From positions 1 to 30,640 of the forward strand of contig CALSCR010002472.1 of assembly GCA_943704495.1 (NCBI GenBank): DNA of 30,640 bases, given 5' to 3'. This document shows positions 8,541 through 20,083 of the stretch, piece by piece (positions within the stretch are counted from its first letter, which is position 1; every line of letters starts with the position of its first letter). This DNA is from Pigoraptor chileana. Lineage: Eukaryota; Opisthokonta; Filasterea. Under the pieces are notes generated by a model, which was not told where the DNA came from, searched no databases, and saw only the letters and a program-made list of their open reading frames with translations. The position numbers were made by a program, and so were the translations under genes.

Positions 8541-11230
8541 TGCGTTCTGCTTGCCCTCTGGAGCTTGTGTTGTTTGTTGTGTGCGTGTCCTTTTCGAGTG
8601 GCCAAAAAATGGGAGTAACGGCCACTGGTAATGGGTATGAGTGTTAACGTTTCTGCTGCCCTCTGGAGATTGCATTGATTGCGTGTCTTTTCCGGGTGGC
8701 CACCCGGGCAGGGAGTGACGGCTAGTGGTAATGGTTATGTGTGTTACACGCGGTATTTCTGCTGCTCTCTGGAGATTGCATTGATTGCGTGTCTTCTCAA
8801 GTGGCCGCCGGGTAGGGAGTGACGGCAACTGATCATGATAATTGGAATGTGTGTCACACGTGTTTCTGCTGCCCTCTGGAGTTTGTGTTGATTGCGTGTG
8901 CGTGTCTTGTCTCAATGAGCGACGGCATAGTAACTGCTTGGTTATGGTGGGTGTATTACACGTGTTTCTGTTGCCCTCTGGAGTTATGTGTTGCTTGTGT
9001 GTCTTTTCCGAGTGGCCACCGGGCAGGGAGTAACTTCTCGGGTATGGGTATGTGTGGTGTCACACGCCCTAGCGTTTGTGTTGTTTGTGTGTGCGGGTCT
9101 TTTCCGGGTGACCACGGCAGAGAGTGATTGTCAATGGTGTGCCATGATAATTGTATTGTGTATCTGCTGCTGCGTCATCAGAGTTGTGTGCTGGTCTTCT
9201 CAAGTGGCCACGGCAGGGAGTGAACTGAGAATGGTATTGCGTGATCTGTGTGTTACGTGCGCGTTTCTGCTGCCGTCAAGAGTGTGTGTTGATTGTGTGC
9301 GTGTGTATCTCTTCTTGATTAGAGTGGCCACGGCAGGGACTATGGCATACGCGCGCATTTCTGCTGCCGTCAAGAGTGTGTGTTGATTGTGTGCGCGTGT
9401 ATCTCTTCTTGATTAGAGTGGCCACGGCAGGGACTATGGCATACGCGCGCGTTTCTGCTGCCGTCAGGAGTGTGTGTTGATTGTGTGCGTGTGTACCTCT
9501 TCTTGATTAGAGTGGCCACGGCAGGGAGTATGGCATACGCGCGCGTTTCTGCTGCTGTCATTGAAGAGCGGTGTCTGTGTCTTCTGAGAGTAACTAATGT
9601 CATGGGTATGGGATTATCCGTGTGGAACATGTTTGCGTCAGAGTTGCCATCACTTGGCAAAAGTGTGTTGTTTTGTGTGTGCTTTTGTTCTTCTTAATTA
9701 CTTCTACGTTTGTTTCTTTTTCAGTCAGAGTGGCCACGACGGACACGACAGGGAATAACTGATATGGCATGATAAAGCAGTGTGTGTCACATGGGTGTTT
9801 TTGGTTGCCATCAGCAGTTTGTTCGCCGGCGGCCCTGATCGCGGCAAGGGTAATAACTGTGTTGCCTGTGTGTTTTTTGGTTGCCGCCGTCGTCACAGTC
9901 GCGTTGCCTGTATGCCTGTCTTCCTCAAATGGCCACGGTAGGTCCATCGTGTGACCTGATAAGTGCGTGGTGTTTTTGCTGCCCTCATCAGAGTTGTGTT
10001 GCTTTATTATGTCCGTGTCTTCTCGAGCGCCCACGGCTGGGAGTAACTGTCCATGGCGTGTGTTTTTCTTGTGTGTGTTTTTGCTCTTCGTTAACGGCAG
10101 AGAGTAACTGCTGGGTAAGGCATCTAGTGGCCTGTGTGTTAACACGTGTTTCTGCTGTCATCAGAGTCAGTTGTGTTGTTTTGTGTGTGTTTGTGTTCCG
10201 CCGGTCTTCTCGACTAGAGTGGCCGCGCGCGGCAAAAAAATTGACTGATATGGTATTGTTGTACGTGTTTCTGCTGCCCTCGATGATTTTTGGTGTGTCT
10301 ATCTGATCGTTCCTCTTCTCGAGTAACTGGCATCGGCTTCCTCACCGCGCGGTGACTGGCAACTGTACCCTGGCGGCTATGTTCAACTCTGCTGTTGTTC
10401 TGCCGCGCATTTCTGTCTGCCGTCATCAGAGTTGTGGCCGCGCAGGTTCGGTTTTTTCCTCTTATCGAGTGACCGCACAGTGACGAGTAACTGGTATGAC
10501 ACATCCGTGACGATGTGTTACCCGTGTGCCAAGAGTTCGTCAGACGACGGTTGCCGGTTTGTGGTTTTCGGCATTCTACTTGTCAAGTGCGGCCCATAAA
10601 GTACGGCAATGAAAGGAGTAACTGGTATGGCATTATTCGTGTCAGTGTTACACGGCATTAATTGTGTTCCTGTTGCTGTCATATGTTGTGTTGTTTGTGC
10701 GCGTATGTGTGGTTTCTACTTCAAGAGCCCACGGTAGAGAGTGGTATGGCATCATCCGTGCTATGACATGCCGTCAGAGTTGTGCTGCCATTGCTTGTGA
10801 CTGTCATGTGTGTCTCCTTTTTCCCTTCAGAGGGGCCAAAGCAAGGAGTATCAACTCGGTATGTTTCTTCACTGACCGTCCCGGCGACGAGTATCCGCCC
10901 GTGTCATGCATCAAAGTATGTTCGGCACATATTTCTTTTGCCGTCCTCAGAGTTGTGTGTCATGTGTGTGTGTGCGTGTTTTATTATTCTCGAGTGGCCA
11001 CGGCATAGAGCACCTACTGCCAGTGGTATTCGTAATGATCCGTCTCAGCTACGTGTTTTGCTGCAGCTGCCGTCAAATGTGCACTGCAGTTTGCCTGCAT
11101 TTTTTCTCCTTTCTCTGTAGTGCCCACGTGAGCAACTTGTGGTATCAGGGCATTATGTTTCTGCTGCCGTAGTGTTTTTTTGGTGTGTTTCTATTCCTTC
11201 TCCTCCAGAGTGGCCACAGCAGGGAATACT
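8541..11230. repeat. Degenerate tandem array of 94-110 bp units
   Basis: Units share the order TTTCTGCTGCC(C/G)TC, then GAG or AGAGT, TTGTGTTGATTGTGTGTG, TCTTCTCGAGTGGCCACGGC, and AGGGAGTAACTGGTATGG. Cores close to GTGGCCAC recur about 18 times, for example at about 8597, 8695, 9012, 9203, 9324, 9418, 9512, 9730, 10990 and 11207. Three units at 9264-9545 are nearly identical and exactly 94 bp; the others are more diverged and sometimes interrupted. No transposase or convincing coding frame is visible. It is a satellite-like, probably noncoding array. Confidence 0.85.
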
Positions 11231-11434
11231 AGGCTGTAATGTGGTCGATATATCATACTGCAGCTAAGGTCCATGTCTTTTATTGTGTTTGCCGGCGTAT
11301 ATTTATGCAGCTTACTGTACTGGCGTTGGTGGCAGTATCGGCCGCCGCATTTCATGGTATGTTTGCTGCGTACACTACCCCAGTACACTAACCCATATGT
11401 ACGAGTGATGCTTTGGTTATGGTCTTTCAATGTA

Positions 11435-11502
11435 GTAACACATACACGCACACACACGCACACGCACACATACACACACGCACACAAACACAAACACACA
11501 AT
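11435..11502. repeat. (CA)n/(CG)-variant microsatellite
   Basis: ACACATACACGCACACACACGCACACG-like run on the plus strand. It lies just beyond the stop codon (11548) of the minus-strand terminal exon, so in that gene's sense it is a GU-rich tract in the 3' flank. Confidence 0.9.
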
Positions 11503-11547
11503 CTTCGGATCAAGCCCTTTTAAAGACCGATCAGTCTGTAAAAGTCA

Positions 11548-12117
11548 TCACTTGAAGGGTAATGCAACGGCACTTATCCCAATACCTCGCAATTCTACTT
11601 TGTGCGGCCCCAAGTTAATGAGCCGAATGTACCCCGCATTGTACTCGGTGAACATGAGGTCAAAAGGAATGCGGTTGTGGTCGACATAATTGTCTCCCCA
11701 GTTGCGGCCCGAAACCTGGAATGTCAGCCGACCACTGGCTGCACCTCGTGGGCGAAGCGCATTTGGCTGTGTGTAAATCGGTTCATTTTTGGCGCCCAAC
11801 GCACAAAACTGCCGCGATCCGGGCATGAACTCGACACCGACCAGCGTCGAAACGCTTATCGTATCGGGCAATGATCCAACTTCGGCATTGAGATGAAGGT
11901 TAAAGTAGTCGGGGGTGAAACCGGACCGGGGCACGCGAAAGAACGGATCGCTCTGTGTCTCAAGTAAGTCGATGTAGCAAGGGCTTCCGTCGGCACTCAA
12001 AGGAAAGTAGGACAAATTGGAGGTAAATGCAAATGTCGATGGATCGCTTGGGACGTCTTTGCATGGCGGTATATCTTTTGTCGGCACGAGTGGAACAAAG
12101 TGCGAGTACGTAATAAA
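11548..12117 (-). CDS. Terminal exon of an unrecognised, probably secreted protein
   Basis: On the minus strand, TTTTAATTGCAG at 12129-12118 is a good acceptor. It is followed by 189 codons in phase 0, starting FITYSHFVPLVPTKD and ending in a TGA at 11548-11550. The product is rich in beta-prone and aromatic residues, with segments such as SVSTLVGVEFMPG and VSGRNWGDNYVDH. I do not recognise the family. The opposite strand is broken by stops, which supports coding on this strand. It is probably the 3' exon of the gene whose signal-peptide exon lies at 13386-13813, with intervening exons unresolved. Confidence 0.5.
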   Translation of the reverse strand, partial: FITYSHFVPLVPTKDIPPCKDVPSDPSTFAFTSNLSYFPLSADGSPCYIDLLETQSDPFFRVPRSGFTPDYFNLHLNAEVGSLPDTISVSTLVGVEFMPGSRQFCALGAKNEPIYTQPNALRPRGAASGRLTFQVSGRNWGDNYVDHNRIPFDLMFTEYNAGYIRLINLGPHKVELRGIGISAVALPFK

Positions 12118-13385
12118 CTGCAATTAAAAGCATACATAATTACGCGTTTCCGTTTCAGTTCCTCACCATAAATTATCTCCAAAATTCATCCTAAAACGCT
12201 CTGAATATTACAGATCGGATAGTCACCCTGCATGACACGCGCGCACAATATCGGCATGCGGCACCCCGGAACTGCTATAATGCCCAACGGCACCATGCAC
12301 TGCACCACCAACTGACCGACGTCATGCACGTGCACTGTGCACCGCTGGCCGGATATAATCGATGTCAAACGAGTCCACCTATTAACAATAAGCGGCTAGT
12401 GATACTGTCGGGTCAGTTCCGGTGCAACCGGCGCCCGACGGCACACTCAGGGCACGGAACCGAGTAATAGAAGCTGCCGAAAGTATTATGGTTGCCAAAA
12501 GGCCGCCGGGGCTTGTTAGCCGTACAGTCCTACCAGAAATGACCGCACACTAGGCAGTACAGGCTGTACTGTACTAATAAATTGTCGACTGTCAGCAGCT
12601 CCAATTATTAATAAAAGATTGTCAAAATCCCATAGTCGCATCACGGCGGTGGACCATTGCAGTGCTTTGGGCAGACAATTAATCCGCGGCTGACAAGTGC
12701 CGGCGTGCTGGCCGCCTCCACTACTGTACTCGGCTATAGCTGGGCCCGGAACGGCCAGGCCGATCGCCATGGGCTTCCCGCGCAATGCCGAATTAGTCAA
12801 CCTACTGTAGATGCCCCACCAGTATTGTTTCTGATCCGTGTACTCACCTCCTGTGGCATTGCTTTCGTGCGAAATGCCTGTAAGTGTCACCAGTTTTGCA
12901 AAAGGTTAATTTTTCAGCAGAAGTAATTGCCAGCCGACTGCCAGCAAATTGAAAGCGTGAACTGAGCCAATATTCACTAAATGAGGCCAACATTGCATGA
13001 TAGTTTTGATGCGTGACCATGCAGCGCACAGAGTCAGTTCCAAGTACAGCGACTGTTCAGCCGTAAACTATCAGTCAGCCACTGGCGGTTGGTCAACGCG
13101 AACCAAGCCGGTTTGGCCCAGTCGGCAGCGCCGGGGATCGGCACAATGATGACAGATCCCCTCAATAAAGATCCATGGGCACCAGCTCCGGGCTGCCTGG
13201 TAGTCGTGTTCCACTGGCTGGCGCCACTACAATACACTGATAAAGCAGTGTATACGATCCGTGCGGGCAGACAAAATACAGTGGTACAGTCGGTGCTTAC
13301 TGAGCACTGCAGTGTCTCACCCGCGGCCATGTGCAGCCGTCGGTTACTCAGCGGTCAGGCTATAGTCATGCCGATATATACATAC
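12118..13385 (-). other. Unresolved interior of the minus-strand gene
   Basis: This stretch should contain introns and perhaps small exons. One candidate is a 30-nt exon at about 12876-12847, ending at a consensus GTGAGT donor (12846-12841). Others are protein-like frames at about 12384-12230 (containing VHVHDVGQLVVQCMVPLGII), 12540-12400 and 13210-13040. Phases of these pieces do not chain cleanly to the flanking exons, so no model is offered. Confidence 0.35.
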
Positions 13386-13813
13386 CTGCAAGCTCGTGAT
13401 AAGTGTAGCTTGACCTTGAATTGTGAGCGCTTGTGATGCAGTGAGATTGGAAAGGGCACTGATATTCGCTTTGGCGGCGGCAATGTCCGATTCGAATTGC
13501 TGAATCTTGCTCAACGCTGGAGTCAATAGACGCTCGAGGTTGACGATTGATTTGAGGAGCGACTGCACACTAGCGCCGTCGATGGAGCTGTTGAACCAGA
13601 TGGTACCTTGCTCTCCAGCGTCGAACACGAGTGACTTGCCGGTCCCCTAACTCTCATTGTAAATGAGTCTTTGGCCGCAGCAATGGATAAGACCGTACCA
13701 TTGGTGACTGCGACGTCACCGGCGGCCGAGCGACCGACAAAGGCAGCGCAACCGGCGAGGGCGAGCACGACGTAAGCCGCCGTAATAGCAGTGAAGCCGT
13801 GAGGCTTCATCAT
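13386..13813 (-). CDS. First exon of a probable secreted protein, with apparent frameshift
   Basis: The minus strand starts ATGATGAAG at 13813. Residues 1-35 look like a signal peptide: a short basic start, a hydrophobic core AAYVVLALAGCAAFV, then SAAG. The frame continues to about 13650. A different frame then carries a coherent sequence to 13386: a beta-type stretch (VFDAGEQGTIWFNSS) followed by a helical segment with coiled-coil character (LLKSIVNLERLLTPALSKIQ). The exon ends CAG|GTATGT, a consensus donor. The frame change falls at a G4 run (minus strand, 13647-13644), so a one-base error or mutation is likely. A short intron is possible, but I found no good donor in the right phase. The family is not recognised. 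Confidence 0.45.
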
Positions 13814-15142
13814 ATACCGACAACGGGCAGATGACGGAAGCCTTTGGCCCCAACACTCAGAGCCCGGCGGCGCGCCGCTGTCGTAACTGCCTGCCTGAAG
13901 CCCCGAAAATCAGTGACTTCGATTTTCAGTTATGGAACCGATGCAATATAGTATACGTACTGTAGTGCTGACCGGTCGTGGTCACAGCCAAGTCCATCAC
14001 TGACGGAGCACCGTGATGGCCTCTGTCTTACAATTGCAGACTAGAGATTGATTACTGATATTGTTATGCGAACTGCAATGCCGTGTGGTGTGAATCGTTT
14101 GGTATGAATCACTGAACTCCGCGCGGTCTTATCGCCAATTTGGACCCCTCGCCTCTGTTAATTCCGTCAATAAAACAAAAAGTGGACCAAACTCAAAAAC
14201 TCAAAATAAATTACTGTATCGGCCGTTCAAATTCACGGCGGTCTGAATCTGACTGAGCCGGGCAAACCCGGACACTGATCGGCGTAAAATCAAAACACAC
14301 AGTATGTTGCATCCAACCCATCGACAGTACAAATCAGCCAACGAGGGCCATCCAGTTGGCGTGCAACTGTGCGGCATCCAGCCGCCGCCATCTGCAAGAT
14401 ATGATCGCGTACGGTGCCGCCGCTGGCGCCACGACGGCAAAGTTTTTTGTTTCGATCACAACACGCACGACGCCACTGATGCGCTCCCTCCGTAATCGGG
14501 CTTTGCTTTGAAGAGCCCGAATAGTGTACCAGTGCGGTTCGGCGTCGAGATGTACTACTGCAGGTGGGCGCGAGGATGCTGATTAGTAACCGTCAGTGCG
14601 GCTGCAGGGCTAGGCGTACGCTCTCGTCAGGCCCCGCCATCATCCACAAGAAATTGTCGCCGCTTTTTTCTGCCAGTGTGTGCTGGGCACATAAATGCAC
14701 CTGAAACATAAATATCTACAGTGTAGCTAATTGGCGTGCAATGCCAATTTTAAATTGTGCATCATCTTCTCTGCTGATCACTGAGCTGTGCCGAACGGCT
14801 CGGCACTGTGTCGGAATCCCAATTTTCCGGTACATGTCAAATTCCGCGGTCGTAAAAGTAATATATAATGTCACGTGCTCCGAAATGGAGTCAGACGCAT
14901 GCAATGACAGCACACACAGATGCAGCGGTGCACGGCAACTGCAGCACTGCGTTTATAATCAACATTCGTGACATACACACCATAGTGACAAAGAGCAGGC
15001 ACCTCAGTAATAATAGATTAGAGCAAGCTATAATAGTACGCCATCCATTCACACGGGCACAGAGCGCCGGTAGCCGCAGATGCATGCACACGTGCCACGC
15101 ACCCACGCGCCACACGCGCACCACGGGCACAACAAGGAGAAG
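13814..15142. other. Intergenic region upstream of both flanking genes
   Basis: It separates the minus-strand secreted-protein start (13813) from the EIF2B3 start (15143), so it should hold two divergent promoters. GTCACGTGC at 14870-14878 is an E-box-type site. GCCGA-ACGGC-TCGGC near 14791-14805 is a short inverted repeat. I see no convincing exon or RNA gene. Confidence 0.5.
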
Positions 15143-17666
15143 ATGGGGACCCTTGCCGAGTTTCAGGTCGTTCTTCTCGCCGGTGGCACTGGCAGCCGCA
15201 TCAACCAATTGACGGAAGATGTGCCCAAGCCGCTGCTGCCCATCGCAAACAGGCCGATGGTTTGGTACAGCCTCCGCTTCCTCGAGCTTGCGGGCTTTGC
15301 CGGTGAGCGCCCACGTATATATGAGCATGTGTTGTGTGTTTGCGTGAGTGAGTGAGTGAATGTATGTGTATGTATGAGTGCGTGCGTGTGTGTATGATGT
15401 GAATGTGAGTGTGTATGTGTGAGTGAGTGTGTGTATGATTGTGAATGTGAGAGTGTATGTGTGAGTGAGTGTGTGTATGAGTGTGAATGTGAGAGTGTAT
15501 GTGTGAGTGAGTGTGTGTATGAGTGTGAATGTGAGAGTGTACGTGGTGAGTGTATGTGCATGTGCATATGGATTGTGTGCGTATTCGATCCGTTATGGGG
15601 CGAAGCGTTGATGGACACTGATGATTATATATCTTTGCAGATGTGATTGTGATTGTGCGTAAGGAAAATGGCGAGGGAAGCAAAAACGAAGTCGTCGACT
15701 ATCTCAATTCATACGAAGGCAAGATCAAGCGCGATGTTCACGTCATTGAGGGCGACAAGGGAACCGCCGATGCATTGCGCGAAATCAGAGAGAAGATTAA
15801 GGTGCGACATGCCTTCCTTTGGTGGTTGTTAACAAACTCGGGGACTGTTTGTATTCCATCCTAACAAGAAGGCCTCTCTCTTTCAGCATGCGCCAACCGT
15901 ATGAATGGCGTTCAATGTGCGGTGTGATGTTTTTTGGAAGTTTATAATTGTTGGTTTACTACACCACTGTGATGCTCGGTTTCAAGTGGGCTCTTGGCGT
16001 CCATTGTGTAAACCTCCACGTGTGGACTTGTCACTCTTCTGTTGGTGTGTGTATGCGCTTGTCTGTACACCTGCATGAATTCACAGTGACATGCACGGTT
16101 GCATCATTGTATATACTTATGCGACACGCGCACACACACATAAAAACACACACCCCCCCCCCCCCCCTTTCCACACACACGCACACACGCACACAGACTG
16201 ACTTTATTGTCATGAGCAGCGACCTCGTCACAGACGTGGACTTGCAGCATTTGGCGGATTTACACCGCATCAATGACGCCACAATGACGGCACTGATGAG
16301 CGTACGGAGTCCAGAGGCAGCGACGGACGCGACAAAGAAAAAATCAACAGCAGACTCAGGTTTGTTTTGTTCTGCCTGTGCGACTGTGTGCATAGGTGCC
16401 TGTGCGGTTAGGTTATGGTTGGGGTGCTGAATGTGTGTGCGCGTGTGTAAATTTGCGCAGTGATTGGATAGGCACATTTCGACATCCATGTACCGTCTGC
16501 ATCCACTCACTCGCCCACGCCACTGCACTGCACTCCCTGCTGCATGCGACGCGACGCAGGGCTGAAGGACTATGTCGGCCTCGATGACACGAATAAGCGG
16601 CTGCTCTTCTTTGCACCGCAAGCCGATGTTGAGGAGGCGCTTGTCATTCGGAAATCGGTGCTCCGCCGGTGCGTTTCCCGCGCGTTTGATCGTCTGCAGA
16701 GTGGATACGGTGGATGGGTTGTGCTTTAGTGTTCCATTTTGGTGTGCGAATGACGCGCTGTTATTGTCTCCATCCTGTAACAATGCCAACTGATTCAACC
16801 CCTCCGTGTCCATTTTCTTTGTGCCATCACCACCACCACCAAAACCCTTCCTTTCTTCATTGTTGTCCCCACCACCACCACCCACAGATATCCGCAACTG
16901 ACAATCACAACGAATCTCGCCGACGCACATTTGTACATATTCAAAAATTGGGTTTTGGACTTTCTTGTTGACAAGCGCGCGCTGTCCACTGTCAAGGGTG
17001 AGCTCGTGCCATACCTCGTGCGCAAGCAGTTTGCAAAGCGCTCTGCCGCCGGTCACGTGGTGGGGAGTGGCGTAGGCGAGAGCGGTGATGCCACACCCGG
17101 ACACGACATAACCACCGCCAGCGTGGATGGCAATCCCCGCGACGCCAAAATCGGTGCGTTTTGTTTTTCTCGCGCATTCTCGCTTGTTCAATCGACTTTG
17201 ATGTTTGTTGTCAGTGCTTTAAGAAGGGATGGATATGGATCATAGCTTGTCGTAGTGAAGTCCATAGGGGTCTCTAATGGCCGCGTGGTCCGGCAGGCGA
17301 TTCGTATAACGCGTTGTGAGGAAGGAAGAATGCCTCGTTGTTCTCTGGCTTTTTGTCTTTCTTGTCAAGTCCATGGTTAAACAGTCCTGATGCTCACACT
17401 GACCACGTGACTGGCCGTGTTTGACCCGCGCAGACCTGGCGTCGTATGCGCTTATGGATGAGCTCGACAGCCTCGTTCTCGAAATGAGCAGCACTCCGCG
17501 CGTGCAAAACGGCGGAATCAATTGCTTTGTCTATCTGCTTCCCAGCGATCGGTACTGCGCCCGCGCAAACACGCTCGCATCGTACGCTGAAATCAACAAG
17601 CAGGTGTGTGCGTGTTGTGTGTGTGTGCGTGTTATTTGTGTGTGTGTGTGTGTGGTGCGTGCGTGT

Positions 17667-17699
<33 letters not shown>

Positions 17700-18565
17700 C
17701 TGTGGCTTATGCTGTTGTTAAATAGCCCTAGTTGTGTGTGGATGAGTGCGTAGAAGACATTGACCTGAATTCTACTACTCTCTCTCTCTCTCTGTGAAAT
17801 TGCCCTGATTTGGTACTTTATCGTCTCCTTCTCACTCTTCTTCACGGCGGCCATGTCTATATACGCACTGAATGCAACCACAATTATCCCATACGGACAC
17901 GCCAGATTCCCCGGGAGCTTGCCTTCCCCGCCGGCACCGAAAAGCACGCGTCTGGCGCCGAATACATTCACCCCACGGCAAAGATCGACCCGAAAACTCA
18001 GGTGATTGATTGGTTGCGCTGCGTTGTTTGGGTTAGGGCGTTTGTGTGTGTGTGTGTGTCAGTAAGACAGGCGCATAGCCACGTGACAACGCGTTAACTG
18101 TGTGTCCTGTTATGCATTCCGTTTTGAATGTGTTTGAATTTGTTTATTGTGTTTGTATTGTGTGGCATGTTTATACTGTGGCAGCTGTGCGCCCTCTCTA
18201 TGTTATAAATCCTCCGTATTTGCTTTGTCGACGCACAAAATGGAGTAGTCAACAACTCACACTTTACGGCTCTTCCGTCGCATTACACTGAAATTCGCAT
18301 AAAATTTTCCATGTTTTCTGCGTTGATATTCAGATTGGCAACGACTGCGTCATTGGTGAGCAAGTGCGCATCGGAGAGCGCTGTTCTGTGAAGCGGTCGG
18401 TCATTGGCAAGCACTGCCAAATCGGGGCTGATGTGAAGATCGCAAACTCGGTTATTATGGATTATGTCACCATTGGCGACGGGTGGGTATTGGTCTGTGC
18501 GTGTGTGTGTGTGAACGTGTTTGTGATTGTGTGTGTTTGTGTGTGTATGTGTGAGTGTGTGTGTG

Positions 18566-18621
<56 letters not shown>

Positions 18622-19436
18622 CATGTGTGTGTGCGTGTGTGTTTGTGTGTGTGTGTGTGTGTTCATGTGTGTGTGCGTGTGTGTTTGTGTGTGTGTGTGT
18701 GTTCATCTGTGTGTGCGTGTGTGCGTGGGTGTGCATGGGTGTGCATGGGGGTGTGTGTGTGTGTGTGAGTGTGTGCGTGTGTGTGTGTGTGTGTGTTTGG
18801 ATTTCGAAATGGGTATGTGTGTGTGTGTGTGTGTGAGTGTGAGTGTGAGTGTTTGAGTGTGTGAGAACAATCAAGTTGGTGTCATGGCCCTTGGACTTCA
18901 AAACAGAGCACACATGCACACACACGCATTCGCACACACATTTCTGTTGAACTCGTGTGTGGGCGTGATGAACGCATGCCATATGCCTGATTGATGTTGT
19001 GGATGGAAAGACTAACGCTGTGCACACGCGCCCCCGCAACCACTGCAGGTCGAACATCTCTGGCAGCATTGTGTGCCCTCACACGCTCATTGAGGACAAG
19101 TGCGTCGTCAGCAACTGCCAAATCGGCCGCAAATACCGCCTCACCGCAGGATGTAAGTGCGATTGTTGCGTTACTCTGTCGATGGCGTGCTCTCATATGC
19201 AATGTGCTTTGTTTGCCCAAGGTGCGCGTGGAGTCTGCTTGTCGAGTCAGTGAAAAATTCGGTGTACACAGGGAGGTGTGTTTGTTTGGTGTGTGATACT
19301 TACTGACCTCTGTGTGTGCGTGTGCGTGTGCGTGGGCGTGTGTGTTTGTATGTGTGTGTGGGCCATCCACTTTGGATATTCTGCAGCCAAAATCGCCAAT
19401 GAGTGCATCCGCGATGACAGGGATTACCAAATCTGA
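15143..19436 (+). CDS. EIF2B3: Translation initiation factor eIF2B subunit gamma
   Basis: Ten exons: 15143-15302, 15641-15801, 16197-16359, 16560-16668, 16888-17153, 17434-17603, 17906-18001, 18334-18482, 19049-19152, 19387-19436. They total 1428 nt (475 residues plus TGA), close to the roughly 450 usual for the family. The ATG follows AACAAGGAGAAG and directly precedes the conserved domain. Residues 7-50 form the nucleotidyltransferase-like start (VVLLAGGTGSR, then KPLLPIANRPMVWY). The middle has ADAHLYIFKNWVLDF and GELVPYLVRKQF, typical of eIF2B gamma. The C-terminal third is a left-handed beta-helix of hexapeptide repeats (IGNDCVIGEQVRIG, SVKRSVIGKHCQIG, ending SKIANECIRDD). In the cytosolic eIF2B decamer, gamma pairs with epsilon to support GDP-GTP exchange on eIF2. 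Introns carry long TG tracts. Confidence 0.95.
15330..15545 (+). repeat. TG-rich minisatellite in EIF2B3 intron 1
   Basis: GTGAGTGA-rich sequence inside intron 1 (15303-15640). From 15419 it forms three units of 42 bp (starts 15419, 15461, 15503) built on GTGAGTGAGTGTGTGTATGA plus GTGAATGTGAGAGTGTAT. Each unit offers several GTGAGT donor-like words downstream of the real donor. Confidence 0.85.
18495..18860 (+). repeat. Long (GT)n tract in EIF2B3 intron 8
   Basis: About 365 bp of GT repeat close behind the donor at 18483, with interspersed TTCATGTGTGTGTGCG units spaced about 42 bp. An AC-rich stretch (about 18905-18945) follows within the same intron before the acceptor at 19048. Confidence 0.9.
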
Positions 19437-20083
19437 TCCGAATGTCTATCGCTGTGCTTCAGTTGTGCTCTGCTCGCTATCGGTGACGTGGTTTATGTCG
19501 CAGTGTCGAATTGAAGCATGCAGTGCCTCTCATTTTGTGTCGTCTCAATCGACCTCTATCTCGTGTACTTGTCTCTGCAATATCAATGGGCACAGCGCCC
19601 AAGACACTGACTTGAATCTGCAAGGCCAGTTCCGCCTCCTCCATGCGCTTGGTGTGTTTGGCTGTGCGACTCATATAGCCACAGCCAAACGGAGATTCAC
19701 ACGTGACTGTGCCACTGATTCATGCTCTCATCGATTGGTTACAATAACACACATCGACTTGTTACAGCACACATTGACATGTGACAGCACACACTGACAT
19801 GTTAAAGCAGACACTGACATGTTACAGCACACACTGACATGTTACAATCATCGATTGGTTACAGTGCACACACGCACAATCAGAGAAGACTTTATTGATT
19901 AACACTGACGACACCGCACATGGTTGTCCCGCTGCACGTGACCTGCACTGCCTCCGCGAGACATATACACCCAAAAAAGCACGTACGGCCGATTGTAAAA
20001 ACTACGAAAACGAATCCACTCTTTACAAACGCGCATCGAGTGGTGAACGAGGTCCACCAACAGAAGAAATTCGATTGTCATTG
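19437..20083. other. Convergent intergenic region between EIF2B3 and BCS1
   Basis: It holds both 3' flanks. TTTATT at 19891-19896 gives AATAAA on the minus strand, about 190 nt past the BCS1 stop, and is its likely poly(A) signal. No AATAAA is seen on the plus strand for EIF2B3. A small tandem array lies at 19728-19863. Confidence 0.6.
19728..19863. repeat. About 20-bp tandem array bracketed by a 16-bp direct repeat
   Basis: Units of CACACACTGACATGTTACAG, about five copies with small changes, occupy 19744-19847. The identical 16-mer TCATCGATTGGTTACA stands at both ends (19728-19743 and 19848-19863). Confidence 0.85.

Noticed and set aside
16031-17191. 386-codon minus-strand open frame across EIF2B3 exons 3-5
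   Set aside because: It runs through introns and exons of a well-supported plus-strand gene and reads as low-complexity His/Gly/Cys sequence.
18467-19069. Thr-His repeat proteins on both strands of EIF2B3 intron 8
   Set aside because: They are translations of a (GT)n/(CA)n microsatellite inside a defined intron.
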